Shown here in pieces: positions 46,905 to 57,025 of a DNA stretch of 64,000 nucleotides. How positions within the stretch are numbered: position 1 is the stretch's first letter; each line of letters begins with the position of its first letter. Under the pieces are notes generated by a model that was given only the letters and a program-made list of their open reading frames with translations, had not been told where the DNA came from and ran no database searches. Made by a program: the position numbers and the translations under genes. Origin of the DNA: Gemmatimonadaceae bacterium (GTDB lineage Bacteria; Gemmatimonadota; Gemmatimonadetes; Gemmatimonadales; Gemmatimonadaceae); the NCBI GenBank assembly GCA_035606695.1, contig DATNEW010000015.1, forward strand, positions 238,459-302,458, in the 5' to 3' direction.

Positions 46905-48410
46905 ATGGCGACTCTCTTCTCTCGCAAACCGATCGCCGCACTGCTCGACGAAGGCGAGCACCCGAACGCGCTCAAACGCGCGCTGGGTGCCGGCGATCTG
47001 ATCATGCTGGCGATCGGCGCGGTGATCGGCGCCGGCATCTTCGGCTCGATTGGATCGGCCGCCGCGGGACAATTCGGACCGAACGGGGAAGTGATCCGCG
47101 TCGGCGCCGGACCCGCCCTCGTCGTGTCGTTCATTCTGCTCGGCGCGTGCTGCGCGCTGGCCGGTTTGTGCTACGCCGAGCTGGCCTCGATGATCCCGCA
47201 GGCGGGGAGCGCGTATGCGTACTCGTACGCGACCTTGGGCGAGATCGTGGCGTGGATCATCGGCTGGGATCTCATCCTCGAGTACGCGGTCGGCAACGTC
47301 GCGGTGGCGATCTCGTGGGGCGATTATTTCAAAACGCTCACGGGCGATTTTCTGCATCTGCCCGACTGGACGACGACGGGCTATCGCACGGCGCTGCTCA
47401 GCTCCGATCCCAAGATCCACGGGATGCTGGCGACCGCGCCGCATATTGGTAGCATTCCGATACTAATTAATATTCCCGCGTTCGCGATCGTCATGCTCAT
47501 CACGTGGCTGCTGCTGATGGGCGTTCGCGAGAGCGCGCGGGCGAACAACATCATGGTGGCGGTCAAGCTGATCGTGCTGGCGCTGTTCATCGTGATGGGC
47601 GTGCAGCACATCAATACGGCGAACTACCATCCGTTCGCGCCGAACGGCTTCAAAGGCATTCATCAGGGCGCGGCGATCGTGTTCTTCGCGTACATCGGCT
47701 TCGACGCCATCTCGACCGCGGCGGAGGAGACGAAGAATCCGCAGCGAAACCTGCCGATCGGGATTCTGGGCGGTCTCGCGATCTGTACCATCATCTACGT
47801 CATCATCGGCGCCGTGCTCACGGGCATGGTGCCGTCGCAGGATCTCGGCAAGGCAGCCGATCCGCTCGCGTACGCGCTGAATGCGACCGGGCTCACGAGC
47901 ATTGCCCGCATCGTCGCGCTGGGCGCTGTGTTCTCGATGGCGGCGGTGCTGCTCGTCTTCCAGTATGGCCAGCCGCGAATCTTCTTCGCGATGGCGCGCG
48001 ACGGTTTGCTGCCGCGCTGGGCAGCACGCGTGAGCAAAAAATCGCGAGTCCCATACACCACGACGGTGTTGACGGGCGTATTCGTCGCCCTCTGGTCGTT
48101 GATCGGCGACGCCAACGAGACGTACGACCTCACGAACATCGGGACCTTGTTCGCGTTCGCCCTGGTTTGTATCGGCGTGATCGTGTTGCGCTATACCGAT
48201 CCCGATCGGCCGCGCCCGTTTCGCGTGCCGCTCGTGCACTTCGTCGGCATCGTTGGCGCGGCCTTGTGCGTATTCGTCATGAAGGGACTGCCGCAGCTGG
48301 CGTGGGTCCGTTTCGGCTGGTGGCTCGTGATCGGTCTCGTGTTGTACTTCGTGTACGGGCATCGGAATTCGACGCTGCGTCGCGGCACGGGTCCGGTCGT
48401 CGTCGAGTAG
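46905..48410 (+). CDS. Amino-acid permease, APC superfamily (cationic amino-acid transporter type)
   Basis: This 501-aa transporter with about 12 helices opens with RALGAGDLIMLAIGAVIGAG, where the GxGIF substrate motif (GAGIFGSIG) lies in helix 1. CYAELASMIPQAGSAYAY and FFAYIGFDAISTAAEETKNP are hallmarks of the CAT/YfnA subgroup. It imports amino acids, and the specificity is uncertain. It starts 16 bp after a repeat element with no obvious ribosome-binding site. Confidence 0.9.
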   Translation: MATLFSRKPIAALLDEGEHPNALKRALGAGDLIMLAIGAVIGAGIFGSIGSAAAGQFGPNGEVIRVGAGPALVVSFILLGACCALAGLCYAELASMIPQAGSAYAYSYATLGEIVAWIIGWDLILEYAVGNVAVAISWGDYFKTLTGDFLHLPDWTTTGYRTALLSSDPKIHGMLATAPHIGSIPILINIPAFAIVMLITWLLLMGVRESARANNIMVAVKLIVLALFIVMGVQHINTANYHPFAPNGFKGIHQGAAIVFFAYIGFDAISTAAEETKNPQRNLPIGILGGLAICTIIYVIIGAVLTGMVPSQDLGKAADPLAYALNATGLTSIARIVALGAVFSMAAVLLVFQYGQPRIFFAMARDGLLPRWAARVSKKSRVPYTTTVLTGVFVALWSLIGDANETYDLTNIGTLFAFALVCIGVIVLRYTDPDRPRPFRVPLVHFVGIVGAALCVFVMKGLPQLAWVRFGWWLVIGLVLYFVYGHRNSTLRRGTGPVVVE

Positions 48411-48432
48411 GACGTTTTTTCAGGGCGCACTC

Positions 48433-49803
48433 ATGCAGAATGCTGCAGTTCCCACCGCCGCCGGCAACGGCACACCCGCCAAGTCGGGCAAGTTCCTTGG
48501 CCTGACGCTCTCGCAGTGGATCGTGGTGTCGATGGTCGTCGGCATCATCGTCGGCTGGGCGTTTCCCGACAGCGCGCGCGCCGAGCATGGCGGTTGGGCC
48601 GCAACGGACCTGAACGTGTTCTCGTCCGTGTTCCTGCGGATGATCAAGTCGCTCATCGTGCCGCTGCTCTTCGCGACGCTGGTCGTGGGGATCGCGGGGC
48701 ACGGCGACGACATGAAGCGCGTGGGCCGGCTCGCGCTGCGATCCATCATCTACTTCGAAGCGGTGACGACGCTTGCCCTCGTCGTGGGTCTGCTCGCGGT
48801 GAACATCATCAAGCCGGGGCGCGGCATCGACCTGGGCGCGGCGTCGGCGAAAGAAGGCGCCGATCTCGCCTCGACGCACACGACGTTCACGGGACTGATC
48901 GAGCACACCGTGCCGACGAGCTTTTTCGACGCGGCCGCCAAGAATGAAGTGCTCCAGATCGTCTTTTTCGCGATCATCTTCGCCGTCGCGCTGTCGAAGG
49001 TGCAGGGTCCGAGCAAGACGTTCATGCTCAGCGCCTGCGAGAGTTTATCAGAAGTGATGTTCAAGTTTGTGAACATCGTGATGGCATACGCACCGATCGG
49101 CATTGGCGCGGCGATCGCCGTAACGGTCTCCAAGAGCGGCCTGGGCGTGCTCAGGAATCTGGGCATTCTGGTTGGCGCACTTTACGGCTCGCTCGTCGTG
49201 TTCGTGCTGTGCGTGCTGCTGCCGGTTGCGCTGCTCTTCCGGGTGCCGATCAAGCGGTTCGTGAAGGCCGTAGCCGAGCCGTGGTTGATTGCGTTCACGA
49301 CGGCGTCGTCCGAAGCGGCGTTCCCGCTCGCGATGGAGCGCATGGAACAGTTCGGCGTGCCGCGGCGCATTGTCGCGTTCGTCCTGCCGACGGGCTACTC
49401 GTTCAATCTCGACGGCAGCACGCTCTATCTCGCGCTCGCCTCGGTGTTCGCGGCGCAGGCGGCGGGCATCGACATGCCGATCTCGACGCAGCTCGTGATG
49501 ATGTTGACGTTGATGCTCACCAGCAAAGGCGTGGCCGCGGTGCCACGTGCCGCGTTGGTGATCCTGTCGGGCGCGCTCGCGCAGTTCGGCTTGCCGCTGC
49601 AGGCGGTCGCCGTCATCCTCGGCGTGGACGCGCTGATGGACATGGGGCGTACGTCGCTCAACGTCGTCGGCAATTGTCTGGCGACGGTGGTGATGGCGCG
49701 GTGGGAAGGAGAGCCGCTCGACCAGCCGGCGTTGCCGGTGGTGGATGCGATCGTCGGACAGACGTTGCGGGTGCCGGCGGTGCGGACGCCGGACCGGGTG
49801 TAA
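48433..49803 (+). CDS. Dicarboxylate/amino-acid:cation symporter (DAACS family)
   Basis: This 456-aa GltP/DctA-type transporter has the serine-rich hairpin AFTTASSEAAFPLAMERME, the helix-7/8 motif LPTGYSFNLDGSTLYL, and the C-terminal GVDALMDMGRTSLNVVGN, which coordinates substrate (D and R residues) and cation. It imports glutamate, aspartate or C4-dicarboxylates with Na+ or H+. It follows the permease by 22 bp, probably as an operon for amino-acid uptake. Confidence 0.93.
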   Translation: MQNAAVPTAAGNGTPAKSGKFLGLTLSQWIVVSMVVGIIVGWAFPDSARAEHGGWAATDLNVFSSVFLRMIKSLIVPLLFATLVVGIAGHGDDMKRVGRLALRSIIYFEAVTTLALVVGLLAVNIIKPGRGIDLGAASAKEGADLASTHTTFTGLIEHTVPTSFFDAAAKNEVLQIVFFAIIFAVALSKVQGPSKTFMLSACESLSEVMFKFVNIVMAYAPIGIGAAIAVTVSKSGLGVLRNLGILVGALYGSLVVFVLCVLLPVALLFRVPIKRFVKAVAEPWLIAFTTASSEAAFPLAMERMEQFGVPRRIVAFVLPTGYSFNLDGSTLYLALASVFAAQAAGIDMPISTQLVMMLTLMLTSKGVAAVPRAALVILSGALAQFGLPLQAVAVILGVDALMDMGRTSLNVVGNCLATVVMARWEGEPLDQPALPVVDAIVGQTLRVPAVRTPDRV

Positions 49804-49807
49804 CGGC

Positions 49808-49920
49808 GTCATCCTCGCGAGCGAAGCGAGACGAGGATCTGCTCTCATGAACGCAGTTCGAACGGCGTGACACAAAAGCAGATCCTCGACTCCCTCGCTC
49901 CGCTCGGTCGCGAGGATGAC
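49808..49920. repeat. Dispersed inverted-repeat element (copy 5, variant)
   Basis: The ends are GTCATCCTCGCGAGCGAAGC and CGGTCGCGAGGATGAC, and the inner pairs are GAGGATCTGC and GCAGATCCTC. Although the end sequence is a variant of the other copies, the architecture is the same. It stops 6 nt before the GGAGG of the next gene. Confidence 0.85.
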
Positions 49921-49939
49921 AAAAACGGAGGAAATGGCA

Positions 49940-50434
49940 ATGCCAATCACATTCAAGGTGAACGGTCAGTCCCGCACGGTCGACGTCCCCGGTGAGATGC
50001 CGCTCCTCTGGGTCCTGCGCGACGTGCTCGACCTCAAGGGCACGAAGTTCGGTTGCGGCATCGCCCAGTGCGGCGCGTGCACCGTGCACATCAACGGCAC
50101 CGCGACGCGCTCGTGCACGCGGCGCATCTCCACGGTCGAGGGGGCCGAGGTGCGGACGATCGAAGGCTTGTCCTCCGACGGATCGCATCCGTTGCAGCGC
50201 GCGTGGACGGATGCGGACGTGCCGCAGTGCGGCTACTGTCAGGCCGGACAGCTCATGTCCGCGGCCGCGCTGCTCGCGAACAAACCGAATCCCACTGACG
50301 CGGATATCGATGCGGCGATGAACGGCAACATTTGTCGATGCGCGACGTATCCGCGCATTCGCGAAGCGATCCACCGCGCGGCGCAGATGCCGGCGACGGT
50401 TGGCAATGCACGCTCCGGCGACTCGAAGGAATAG
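49940..50434 (+). CDS. 2Fe-2S subunit of a molybdenum hydroxylase (IorA-like)
   Basis: This 164-aa small subunit of a xanthine-oxidase-family enzyme has a plant-type ferredoxin cluster in [20 protein letters not shown] and a second 2Fe-2S in [10 protein letters not shown] and [11 protein letters not shown]. It passes electrons from the molybdenum cofactor. ATG 49940 is chosen because GGAGGA lies 7 nt upstream; ATG 49934 is too close. The next gene follows after 11 bp and encodes the catalytic subunit. Confidence 0.93.
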   Translation: MPITFKVNGQSRTVDVPGEMPLLWVLRDVLDLKGTKFGCGIAQCGACTVHINGTATRSCTRRISTVEGAEVRTIEGLSSDGSHPLQRAWTDADVPQCGYCQAGQLMSAAALLANKPNPTDADIDAAMNGNICRCATYPRIREAIHRAAQMPATVGNARSGDSKE

Positions 50435-50445
50435 GGGAAACACCC

Positions 50446-52716
50446 ATGACCAACACCGTGAATCCCCAGATCGATCGGCGCTCGTTCCTGCGCGTCACCG
50501 CGCTCGCCGGCGGCGGCATGCTGCTGGGCAGCTATCTCACGCTCGGTGAAGACGCGACCGCGTTCGCGATGACGCCGACCGCCGCGGAATCCGCGATCGG
50601 CAACTACATCCGCATCACACCCGACGGCATCGTCACGATCATCGGGAAGAATCCCGAGATCGGGCAGGGCGTGAAGACGTCGCTGCCGATGATCATCGCG
50701 GACGAGCTCGACGTGGACTGGAAGAACGTGCGGGTGGAGCAGGGCGACTACGACAGCGTGAAATTCCAGCCTGGCCAGAGCGCGGGCGGCAGCACGGCGA
50801 CGCCGAGCAACTGGATGCCGATGCGCCAGGTCGGTGCCGCCGCGCGCGCGATGCTCGTGACCGCCGCCGCCGAGACGCTCGGAGTCCCGGAGAACGAGCT
50901 CGAGACGTCGGCCGGCACGGTCGTGCATCGCAAGAGCAATCGCGCCCTGACGTACGGCTCGCTCGCGACCAAGGCGGCGACGCTGACGCCCCCTTCCGAT
51001 CTGAATAGTCTCAAGTTAAAGGACTCTAAAGACTTCAAGATCATCGGCACGCGCGTCACCGGTGTCGACGTTCCGGCCATCGTGCGCGGCAAGCCGATGT
51101 TCGGCATCGACGTCACGCTGCCGGGCATGCTCTACGCCGCGTACGTGAAGTGCCCGGTGTTCGGCGGCAAGGCGACGGGCGCGAATCTCGACGAGATCAA
51201 GGCGCAGCCCGGCGTGAAGCACGCCTTCATTGTCGACCAGGGTGCGCAGGGCGGCCTCATGGGCTTGCTGTCGGGCGTCGCCATCGTCGGCGACAACTGG
51301 TGGCTGGTCCAGCAGGCGCGCAAGAAGTTGAACGTGCAGTGGGACGAGGGTGCGACCGCATCGCAGAGCAGCGCGAGCTTCGCGGCGCAGGCGGACCAGT
51401 TGTCGAAGCAGCCGGCGCAGCAGAATCTCCACAAGGACGGCGACTTCGACGCGGCCTACAAGAGCGCCGCGCACACCGCCGAAGGCGCGTACTTCTACCC
51501 GTTCATTTCACACGCGCCCCTCGAGCCGCAGAACACCACGGCGCTATTCAAGGATGGTAAACTCGAGGTGTGGGCGCCGACGCAGCAGCCGGGCGGCGGA
51601 CGCAGTCTCGTTGCGGCCACGCTCGGCGTGAAGCCCGATGACATCACCATTCATCTCACGCGCACCGGTGGCGGATTCGGCCGTCGTCTCGCGAATGACT
51701 ACATGGTCGAAGCAGCCGCCGTCGCGAAACAGATTTCCGGCACGCCCGTGAAGCTGCTCTGGACGCGCGAGGACGACATTCAGCACGATCCCTATCGTCC
51801 CGCGGGCTTCCACTATTTCACCGGCGGCGTGGATGCCGGCGGCAAATTGACCGCGTGGCGCGATCACTTCGTTTCATTCGGCGAGAATGGCCGCACGATC
51901 TCGAGCGCGAACCTGGGCGGGACCGAGTTTCCGCAGCGCTTCGTGCCGAATTTCCAGATCGATCAATCGCTCATCCCGTGCGGCGTGCCCACCGGACCGC
52001 TTCGCGCGCCGGGCAGCAACGGCATCGCGTTCGCCGTGCAGTCCTTCATCGACGAGCTCGCGCACGCGGCGGGGAAGGACCCGGTACAGTTCCGGCTCGA
52101 TCTGCTCGCCAACGAGCAGCCGGTGCCGCCGCCTCCGGCACCCGCCGCCGGTGCACCAGCCGGCGGGCGCGGTGGATTCACGCCTCCGTCGTTCGATGGC
52201 CATCGCGCGCGAGGCGTGCTCGAGATGGTCGCCGAGAAATCGGGCTGGGGCAAGCAGAATCTGCCGAAAGGCACCGGGATGGGCGTCGCATTCCACTTCT
52301 CGCATCGCGGCTACTTCGCGGAAGTGGTGCAAGCGACCGTGTCCAAGGGCGGTGATTTAAAGATCGATAAAGTCTGGGTCGTCGGCGACATCGGGAGTCA
52401 GATCGTCAATCCCAGCAACGCCGAGAATCAGGCAACGGGCGCCGTGCTGGACGGCCTCGCCGAGGCGCTCGCGCAGGAGATCACGATCGACAAGGGCCGC
52501 ACGGTGCAGACCAACTTCAACACCTTCCCGCTGCTCCGTCTGCGCCAGGCGCCGCCAGTTGAAGTGAACTTCAAGATCACCGAATTCCCCCCGACGGGAC
52601 TCGGCGAGCCGGCGCTGCCGCCGGTCGTACCCGCCCTGTGCAATGCCATTTTCGCGGCGACGGGCAAGCGCATTCGTTCGCTGCCGCTGTCGAAGGCGGA
52701 TCTCACGTGGGGCTGA
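50446..52716 (+). CDS. Molybdopterin-binding large subunit, isoquinoline 1-oxidoreductase beta-like
   Basis: This 756-aa periplasmic enzyme has a twin-arginine signal DRRSFLRVTALAGGG. It shows the IorB/aldehyde-dehydrogenase arrangement, with molybdopterin-binding segments GKNPEIGQGVKTSLPMI, GGGFGRRLANDYMVEA, PTGPLRAPGSNGIAFA and FPPTGLGEPALPPVVPAL. The final GEPALPP holds the catalytic glutamate. It hydroxylates a heterocycle or aldehyde that cannot be specified. It lacks a FAD subunit, so electrons probably go to a cytochrome or the respiratory chain. The Pro/Ala insertion near residue 570 is low complexity. Confidence 0.92.
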   Translation: MTNTVNPQIDRRSFLRVTALAGGGMLLGSYLTLGEDATAFAMTPTAAESAIGNYIRITPDGIVTIIGKNPEIGQGVKTSLPMIIADELDVDWKNVRVEQGDYDSVKFQPGQSAGGSTATPSNWMPMRQVGAAARAMLVTAAAETLGVPENELETSAGTVVHRKSNRALTYGSLATKAATLTPPSDLNSLKLKDSKDFKIIGTRVTGVDVPAIVRGKPMFGIDVTLPGMLYAAYVKCPVFGGKATGANLDEIKAQPGVKHAFIVDQGAQGGLMGLLSGVAIVGDNWWLVQQARKKLNVQWDEGATASQSSASFAAQADQLSKQPAQQNLHKDGDFDAAYKSAAHTAEGAYFYPFISHAPLEPQNTTALFKDGKLEVWAPTQQPGGGRSLVAATLGVKPDDITIHLTRTGGGFGRRLANDYMVEAAAVAKQISGTPVKLLWTREDDIQHDPYRPAGFHYFTGGVDAGGKLTAWRDHFVSFGENGRTISSANLGGTEFPQRFVPNFQIDQSLIPCGVPTGPLRAPGSNGIAFAVQSFIDELAHAAGKDPVQFRLDLLANEQPVPPPPAPAAGAPAGGRGGFTPPSFDGHRARGVLEMVAEKSGWGKQNLPKGTGMGVAFHFSHRGYFAEVVQATVSKGGDLKIDKVWVVGDIGSQIVNPSNAENQATGAVLDGLAEALAQEITIDKGRTVQTNFNTFPLLRLRQAPPVEVNFKITEFPPTGLGEPALPPVVPALCNAIFAATGKRIRSLPLSKADLTWG

Positions 52717-52773
52717 GGGGAGTTTAGGCGCTGACGAATCAGTCGGTTCTGAGCGCCACGACCGGATCGTTTC

Positions 52774-53640
52774 ATGCGCATCGGCGTCGACCTCGGCGGC
52801 ACCAAAATCGAAGCGATCGCACTTGGGCCTCGCGGCGAAGAGCTGGCGCGCCGGCGTGTCGCGACGCCGCAGGGCGACTATCGCGCAACGATCGATGCGA
52901 TCGCCGCACTCGTTGAAGGCATCGAGCGCGAGACCAAGGCGCGCGGGACGGTTGGCATCGGCATTCCCGGCGTCGTCGACCCGGCGACCGGTCTTGTGAA
53001 GAATGCCAATTCAACTGTGTTGATCGGGCATCCGCTCGAGCGCGACCTGAGCGCGCGGCTCGGGCGAGCGGTGCGCACGATGAACGATGCGAACTGCTTT
53101 GCGCTGTCGGAGGCGGCGGATGGTGCGGGTGCCGGCGGATCGACGGTGTTCGGCGTCATCCTTGGCACCGGCGTCGGCGGTGGAATCGTGATCGATGGAC
53201 GCTGCGTGGTGGGCACCAACTCGGTTGGCGGAGAGTGGGGACACAATCCGCTGCCGTGGATGACGCCGGACGAATATCCCGGGCCGCAATGTTATTGCGG
53301 CCGTCGCGGGTGCATCGAGCAATTTCTGAGCGGGCCGGCGGTCGAGCGCGAGCGTTTCGAACGCCACGGGGCGCGGGTGCGCGCCACCGACGCCATTGAC
53401 GCGGTGTACCACGACCGTCTCGCACGGGGGCTGGCGTCGGTGATCAACGTGCTCGACCCGGAGATCATCGTGCTCGGCGGTGGAATCTCGAATGCGGCGG
53501 GACTGGCTGACCGCGCACGTATGCTGCTGCCACGATATGTGTTCTCTAATTCCGTCGTGACGCGCGTCGTGAAGAACATGCACGGCGACTCGAGCGGGGT
53601 GCGAGGGGCGGCGTGGTTGTGGAGCGAGTCCGAAGCGTGA
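52774..53640 (+). CDS. ROK-family sugar kinase (fructokinase/N-acetylglucosamine kinase-like)
   Basis: This 288-aa kinase begins MRIGVDLGGTKIEAIAL, the ATP phosphate-binding loop. It has IGIPGVVD and the catalytic NDANCFALSEA. GEWGHNPLPW is followed by the zinc motif CYCGRRGCIEQFLSG of ROK proteins (H and three cysteines). It phosphorylates fructose, mannose or GlcNAc. Its position 1 kb from the amino-sugar genes makes an amino-sugar role possible. The start codon lies 57 bp after the molybdoenzyme gene. Confidence 0.88.
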   Translation: MRIGVDLGGTKIEAIALGPRGEELARRRVATPQGDYRATIDAIAALVEGIERETKARGTVGIGIPGVVDPATGLVKNANSTVLIGHPLERDLSARLGRAVRTMNDANCFALSEAADGAGAGGSTVFGVILGTGVGGGIVIDGRCVVGTNSVGGEWGHNPLPWMTPDEYPGPQCYCGRRGCIEQFLSGPAVERERFERHGARVRATDAIDAVYHDRLARGLASVINVLDPEIIVLGGGISNAAGLADRARMLLPRYVFSNSVVTRVVKNMHGDSSGVRGAAWLWSESEA

Positions 53641-53711
53641 CTTGCACGTCGCTCGAGACCGCAACAGTTTAGTCACGTCCTGGCTCCGTCCCATCCCGCG
53701 GAGGAGACACC

Positions 53712-54527
53712 ATGCTTGGTCGCACGGTTGCTCGACTGGCGGTTGCGATCGCCGCACTGACGACGGCGGTCCCGGCTCAAAGCCCGAACAAGAAGTATCT
53801 CGCCGGCATCGTCAGTGACTCGCTTGGCCATCCGATTCCGTACGCGAACGTCACGCTGAATGGTGCAACGCGCGCGATTACGAGCGACTCGGGCACGTTT
53901 CGTTTGGACGCGCCGCGCACCGGGCACTTCACCGTCGATGTCCGGCGCATCGGGTTTCGGCCGGCGTTCGTCGATTTCGCCGCTCTGCCTGATACGACCG
54001 TGCGGATTCCGATGGAGCCAGTCATCCAGATGTTGGAGGCCACCGAGATATCGGCCCAACCGGCGCTCGCGTCACTGAGGGCGCATGGCTTTTACGACCG
54101 CCTGCATCAGCGTGAGCGCGGCCCGCTCGTCGGCTATTTCATCACGCCCGAGGACATCGAGCAGCGACACGCGTCGCGCGCATCGCAGATGCTCGAGGTG
54201 ATCCCCACGCTGAAGGTCCACTACGTTCGCGGCGGGCCGAGGGAGCCATTTCCGCACTATGCGGTGTATGGCTTCGACGGGTGCCAGGCCGCCGTCTATC
54301 TCAACGGAACGCGCTTGAACACGCTGCACGACGACGCGACGAGCATCGCATCGATTGTCTCGCACGAAAAAAGCGGACGTGCGCTTCCCGAACCGCCGGA
54401 CTTCGATGGACTCGTTGATCCGCTGTCGCTCGCCGGAATCGAGGTTTACACCCGCGGCACGCGAGCGCCACCAGAATATGAAGGCCTCAACGGCGGTTGC
54501 GCTGTGGTCCTCGTCTGGACAAAATAA
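53712..54527 (+). CDS. Carboxypeptidase-regulatory-like plus TonB-plug domain protein
   Basis: This 271-aa exported protein has a signal peptide ending TAVPAQS and a CarboxypepD_reg-like beta-sandwich (GIVSDSLGHPIPYANVTL, residues 31-110). A region resembling a TonB-receptor plug follows (ITPEDIEQRHASRASQMLEV... VYLNGTRLN), but no beta-barrel. It is therefore a truncated or soluble relative of TonB-dependent receptors, a type I associate with this lineage. GCGGAGGAG precedes the ATG. Function is unknown. Confidence 0.78.
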   Translation: MLGRTVARLAVAIAALTTAVPAQSPNKKYLAGIVSDSLGHPIPYANVTLNGATRAITSDSGTFRLDAPRTGHFTVDVRRIGFRPAFVDFAALPDTTVRIPMEPVIQMLEATEISAQPALASLRAHGFYDRLHQRERGPLVGYFITPEDIEQRHASRASQMLEVIPTLKVHYVRGGPREPFPHYAVYGFDGCQAAVYLNGTRLNTLHDDATSIASIVSHEKSGRALPEPPDFDGLVDPLSLAGIEVYTRGTRAPPEYEGLNGGCAVVLVWTK

Positions 54528-54539
54528 GCGAGCGTCGGC

Positions 54540-55472
54540 TCAGACCATCGCTTCGCCGACAATCCGCAGCGCCGCACGCACCGCCCCACGCGCGGCGACC
54601 ACCGGCTCGCTGCGTACCTGCGCGCCCGGCACCGCCGACTTCAAGCGATGCTCGAGCCGCTTCCTCAGCGTCGTGCCTCGCGACAGCATGCCGCCCGAAA
54701 ACGCGACGGGCAACGCCGCGCGTTCGTCGCCGAACAACTGGCGCGCCAGCGAGCGCACGTGCAGCACCAGCTCCTCGACGGCGAGCGTGACGAGCGCGTT
54801 CGCGCGAAGATCACCCGCATCCGCAACGCTGAGCACGACCGGCGCGAGCGTCGCGAGCTGCGACGGTGGCGCGTTCCCGGCCCATCCGACCAAATCGGAC
54901 GTCTCGTTCACTTGCGCGGCGGTGAGAATGGCGCCCGTGAGTGCCGTTTCAGGTTCGCGGCCGTCGGCGGCGCTCGTCACCACCGACAGCGCCTTGCGTC
55001 CGATCCAAGCACCGCTGCCTTCGTCACCGCACACCGGGCCCCACCCGCCGCAGCGCGCTGTCGCGCCCGCGGGACTCCGGCCGAATGCAACCGAACCAGT
55101 GCCGCTGATCAACAACACGCCCGGGCCGTCGCCAAATGCGTCGTCGAGCGCGATGCTGAAATCCGAATGGATCACGAGCTCGGACGCGAGATCGCGGCTC
55201 ACCAGCGCCTGCCACAACTCCTGGCGCTCGGCCTCGCGTCCGGCGCCGGCGACGCCGATCGACAGCACGCGTGGCGTGACGTGAGTCATCTCGCACGACG
55301 CGAGCGCGTCGCGCACGACCTCCGCGATCACGTTCGCCGACCGCTCCGCCTGTCCTGGACGCACCGCGCTGCCCGGTCCAACCGTCTCGGCGATGGTCTT
55401 GCCCTGGTCGTCGGCGACGATCGCGTGCGTCTTCGAGCCGCCGCCGTCGATTCCAATTACGATGAATGTCAT
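54540..55472 (-). CDS. BadF/BcrA-type amino-sugar kinase (GlcNAc/MurNAc kinase-like)
   Basis: This 310-aa kinase of the BadF/BadG/BcrA ATPase family opens with IGIDGGGSKTHAIVAD (phosphate 1) and has LLISGTGSVAFGRSP (phosphate 2), CGDEGSGAWIGRKAL, and the adenosine motif FSGGMLSRG. Human NAGK and clostridial MurK, which phosphorylate GlcNAc and MurNAc, belong here. Its ATG overlaps the symporter stop (ATGA). It is the last gene of the run NagB-PIG-L, symporter, kinase, which supports uptake and phosphorylation of an amino sugar. Confidence 0.85.
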   Translation of the reverse strand: MTFIVIGIDGGGSKTHAIVADDQGKTIAETVGPGSAVRPGQAERSANVIAEVVRDALASCEMTHVTPRVLSIGVAGAGREAERQELWQALVSRDLASELVIHSDFSIALDDAFGDGPGVLLISGTGSVAFGRSPAGATARCGGWGPVCGDEGSGAWIGRKALSVVTSAADGREPETALTGAILTAAQVNETSDLVGWAGNAPPSQLATLAPVVLSVADAGDLRANALVTLAVEELVLHVRSLARQLFGDERAALPVAFSGGMLSRGTTLRKRLEHRLKSAVPGAQVRSEPVVAARGAVRAALRIVGEAMV

Positions 55473-57001
55473 ATTGCGTCTGCGACCGCCTCAACGCGAT
55501 TGGGCGCGGCGGCGTGGGTGAACGAGGAGAGGGCTCCGACGGCGAACGTGATCGTCGTTCCAATGAGCACGTACCACGGATAGGCGATCTGTGTCAACGG
55601 CGCGAGCGTGCCGCTCAATCCCGGCACGGCCGAACCGATTTGCTTCGCGAACACGATCACGCTCATCACCGCGATGCCGACGGACATGCCGAGGATCGCG
55701 TCGCGCTGCCGTGCCCGCGGCCAGAAGATAGCGAGGAAGAAGCCGCCCAGCAGGCCGCCGTACGTGAACGAGGCGATCGACAGCGCGATGACGACGACCG
55801 GCGTCTGCTGATTCTGCGGAAAGAGCAGAGCGCCGCCGGTGAGAATGATGCCCCACACCAACGCGAAGATGCGACCAACGCGCAGCGTCTGCGGATCATC
55901 CGGGTCGCGCTTGGTGATCGGCAGGTAGATGTCGTGCGTCGACGCGGCGGCGAGTGAATTGATCGCGCCCGAGTGCGTGCTCATCGTCGCGGCGAGAATG
56001 GCGGCGAGCAACAGGCCGACCAGCCCGTGCGGCATCTGATCGACGATGAACGTCGGGAAGATCGCGTCGGGCGTCGGGAACGCGCGATTGGCGTAGAACA
56101 CCCAGAGCCCGATCCCGAGCAACAGGAAGAGCGTGAACTGGATGATGACCGCGACGCCGCTGCCGATCACCGCCGCGCGCGATTCGTTGAGCGAGCGCGC
56201 CGACAGCAGTCGCTGCACGATCAACTGATCCGCGCCGTGCGACGCCATCGAGAGAAACGCGCCGCCGATCAATCCCGCGCCCATCGAGTTCGGGTTGGAG
56301 ACGAACGGTCCCCACGAAACCACAGTGAGTTTGCCGGCAGCGCCGGCGAGATCAAAGATGTGACTCCAGCCGCCGGGCACGAGATGTCCGACGAGAATCG
56401 CGGCCGACAGGCCGCCCAGGAGATACACCGACGCCTGGACGATCTCCGTCCACACGACCGCGCGCATGCCGCCGCGAATGGTGTAGATGACGGTGAGCGT
56501 ACCGAGAACGAGCACGGCGACCGGCATGACGAACCGTTGCGGCAGCAGCGGACCGATGATGATCGCGATCGGCACCGCCGTGGCGAACACGCGCACCGAA
56601 TCGGCCATGCCGCGCGTCGCCATGAACACGACCGAGGTGAAGCGCCGCGCGCCGATGCCGAAGCGCTTTTCGAGCAGCGCGTACGCCGTGACGAGATTGC
56701 CCTCGTAGTAGCGCGGCAGCAGCGTGAACGCGAGCACGATACGCCCGAGCAAATATCCGGTGGCGATGTCGAGGAATCCGAGATTCGTTTTGTAGGCGAG
56801 TCCCGGAATGCTGATGAACGTCAGCGCGCTCGTTTCGCTGGCGACGATCGAGAACATGACCGCCCACCACGGAATCTCGCGGTCGGCGACGAAGTAGTCC
56901 TTTGCGTCGCGCTGCCGGCGTCCAACCCACATGCCGAGCAGTGTGATGCCGAGGAGGTATGCGACGATGACGACGAAGTCGAGCGCGTCGAGGCCGCGCA
57001 C
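55469..57001 (-). CDS. Sodium:solute symporter (SSS family), 13-TM type
   Basis: This 510-aa transporter is of the SSS/SGLT family. Recognisable parts include the first helices (VVIVAYLLGITLLGMWVG), SIVASETSALTFISIPGLAY, and IRGGMRAVVWTEIVQASVYL, with a sodium-site serine-rich helix AATMSTHSGAINSLAAAS. Placement between NagB-PIG-L and the amino-sugar kinase suggests that it imports GlcNAc, MurNAc or chitobiose-like sugars. The gap to the upstream gene is 24 bp. Confidence 0.9.
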   Translation of the reverse strand: MRGLDALDFVVIVAYLLGITLLGMWVGRRQRDAKDYFVADREIPWWAVMFSIVASETSALTFISIPGLAYKTNLGFLDIATGYLLGRIVLAFTLLPRYYEGNLVTAYALLEKRFGIGARRFTSVVFMATRGMADSVRVFATAVPIAIIIGPLLPQRFVMPVAVLVLGTLTVIYTIRGGMRAVVWTEIVQASVYLLGGLSAAILVGHLVPGGWSHIFDLAGAAGKLTVVSWGPFVSNPNSMGAGLIGGAFLSMASHGADQLIVQRLLSARSLNESRAAVIGSGVAVIIQFTLFLLLGIGLWVFYANRAFPTPDAIFPTFIVDQMPHGLVGLLLAAILAATMSTHSGAINSLAAASTHDIYLPITKRDPDDPQTLRVGRIFALVWGIILTGGALLFPQNQQTPVVVIALSIASFTYGGLLGGFFLAIFWPRARQRDAILGMSVGIAVMSVIVFAKQIGSAVPGLSGTLAPLTQIAYPWYVLIGTTITFAVGALSSFTHAAAPNRVEAVADAI

Positions 57002-57025
57002 TACGCGGTCCCGTGTGCCAACGGG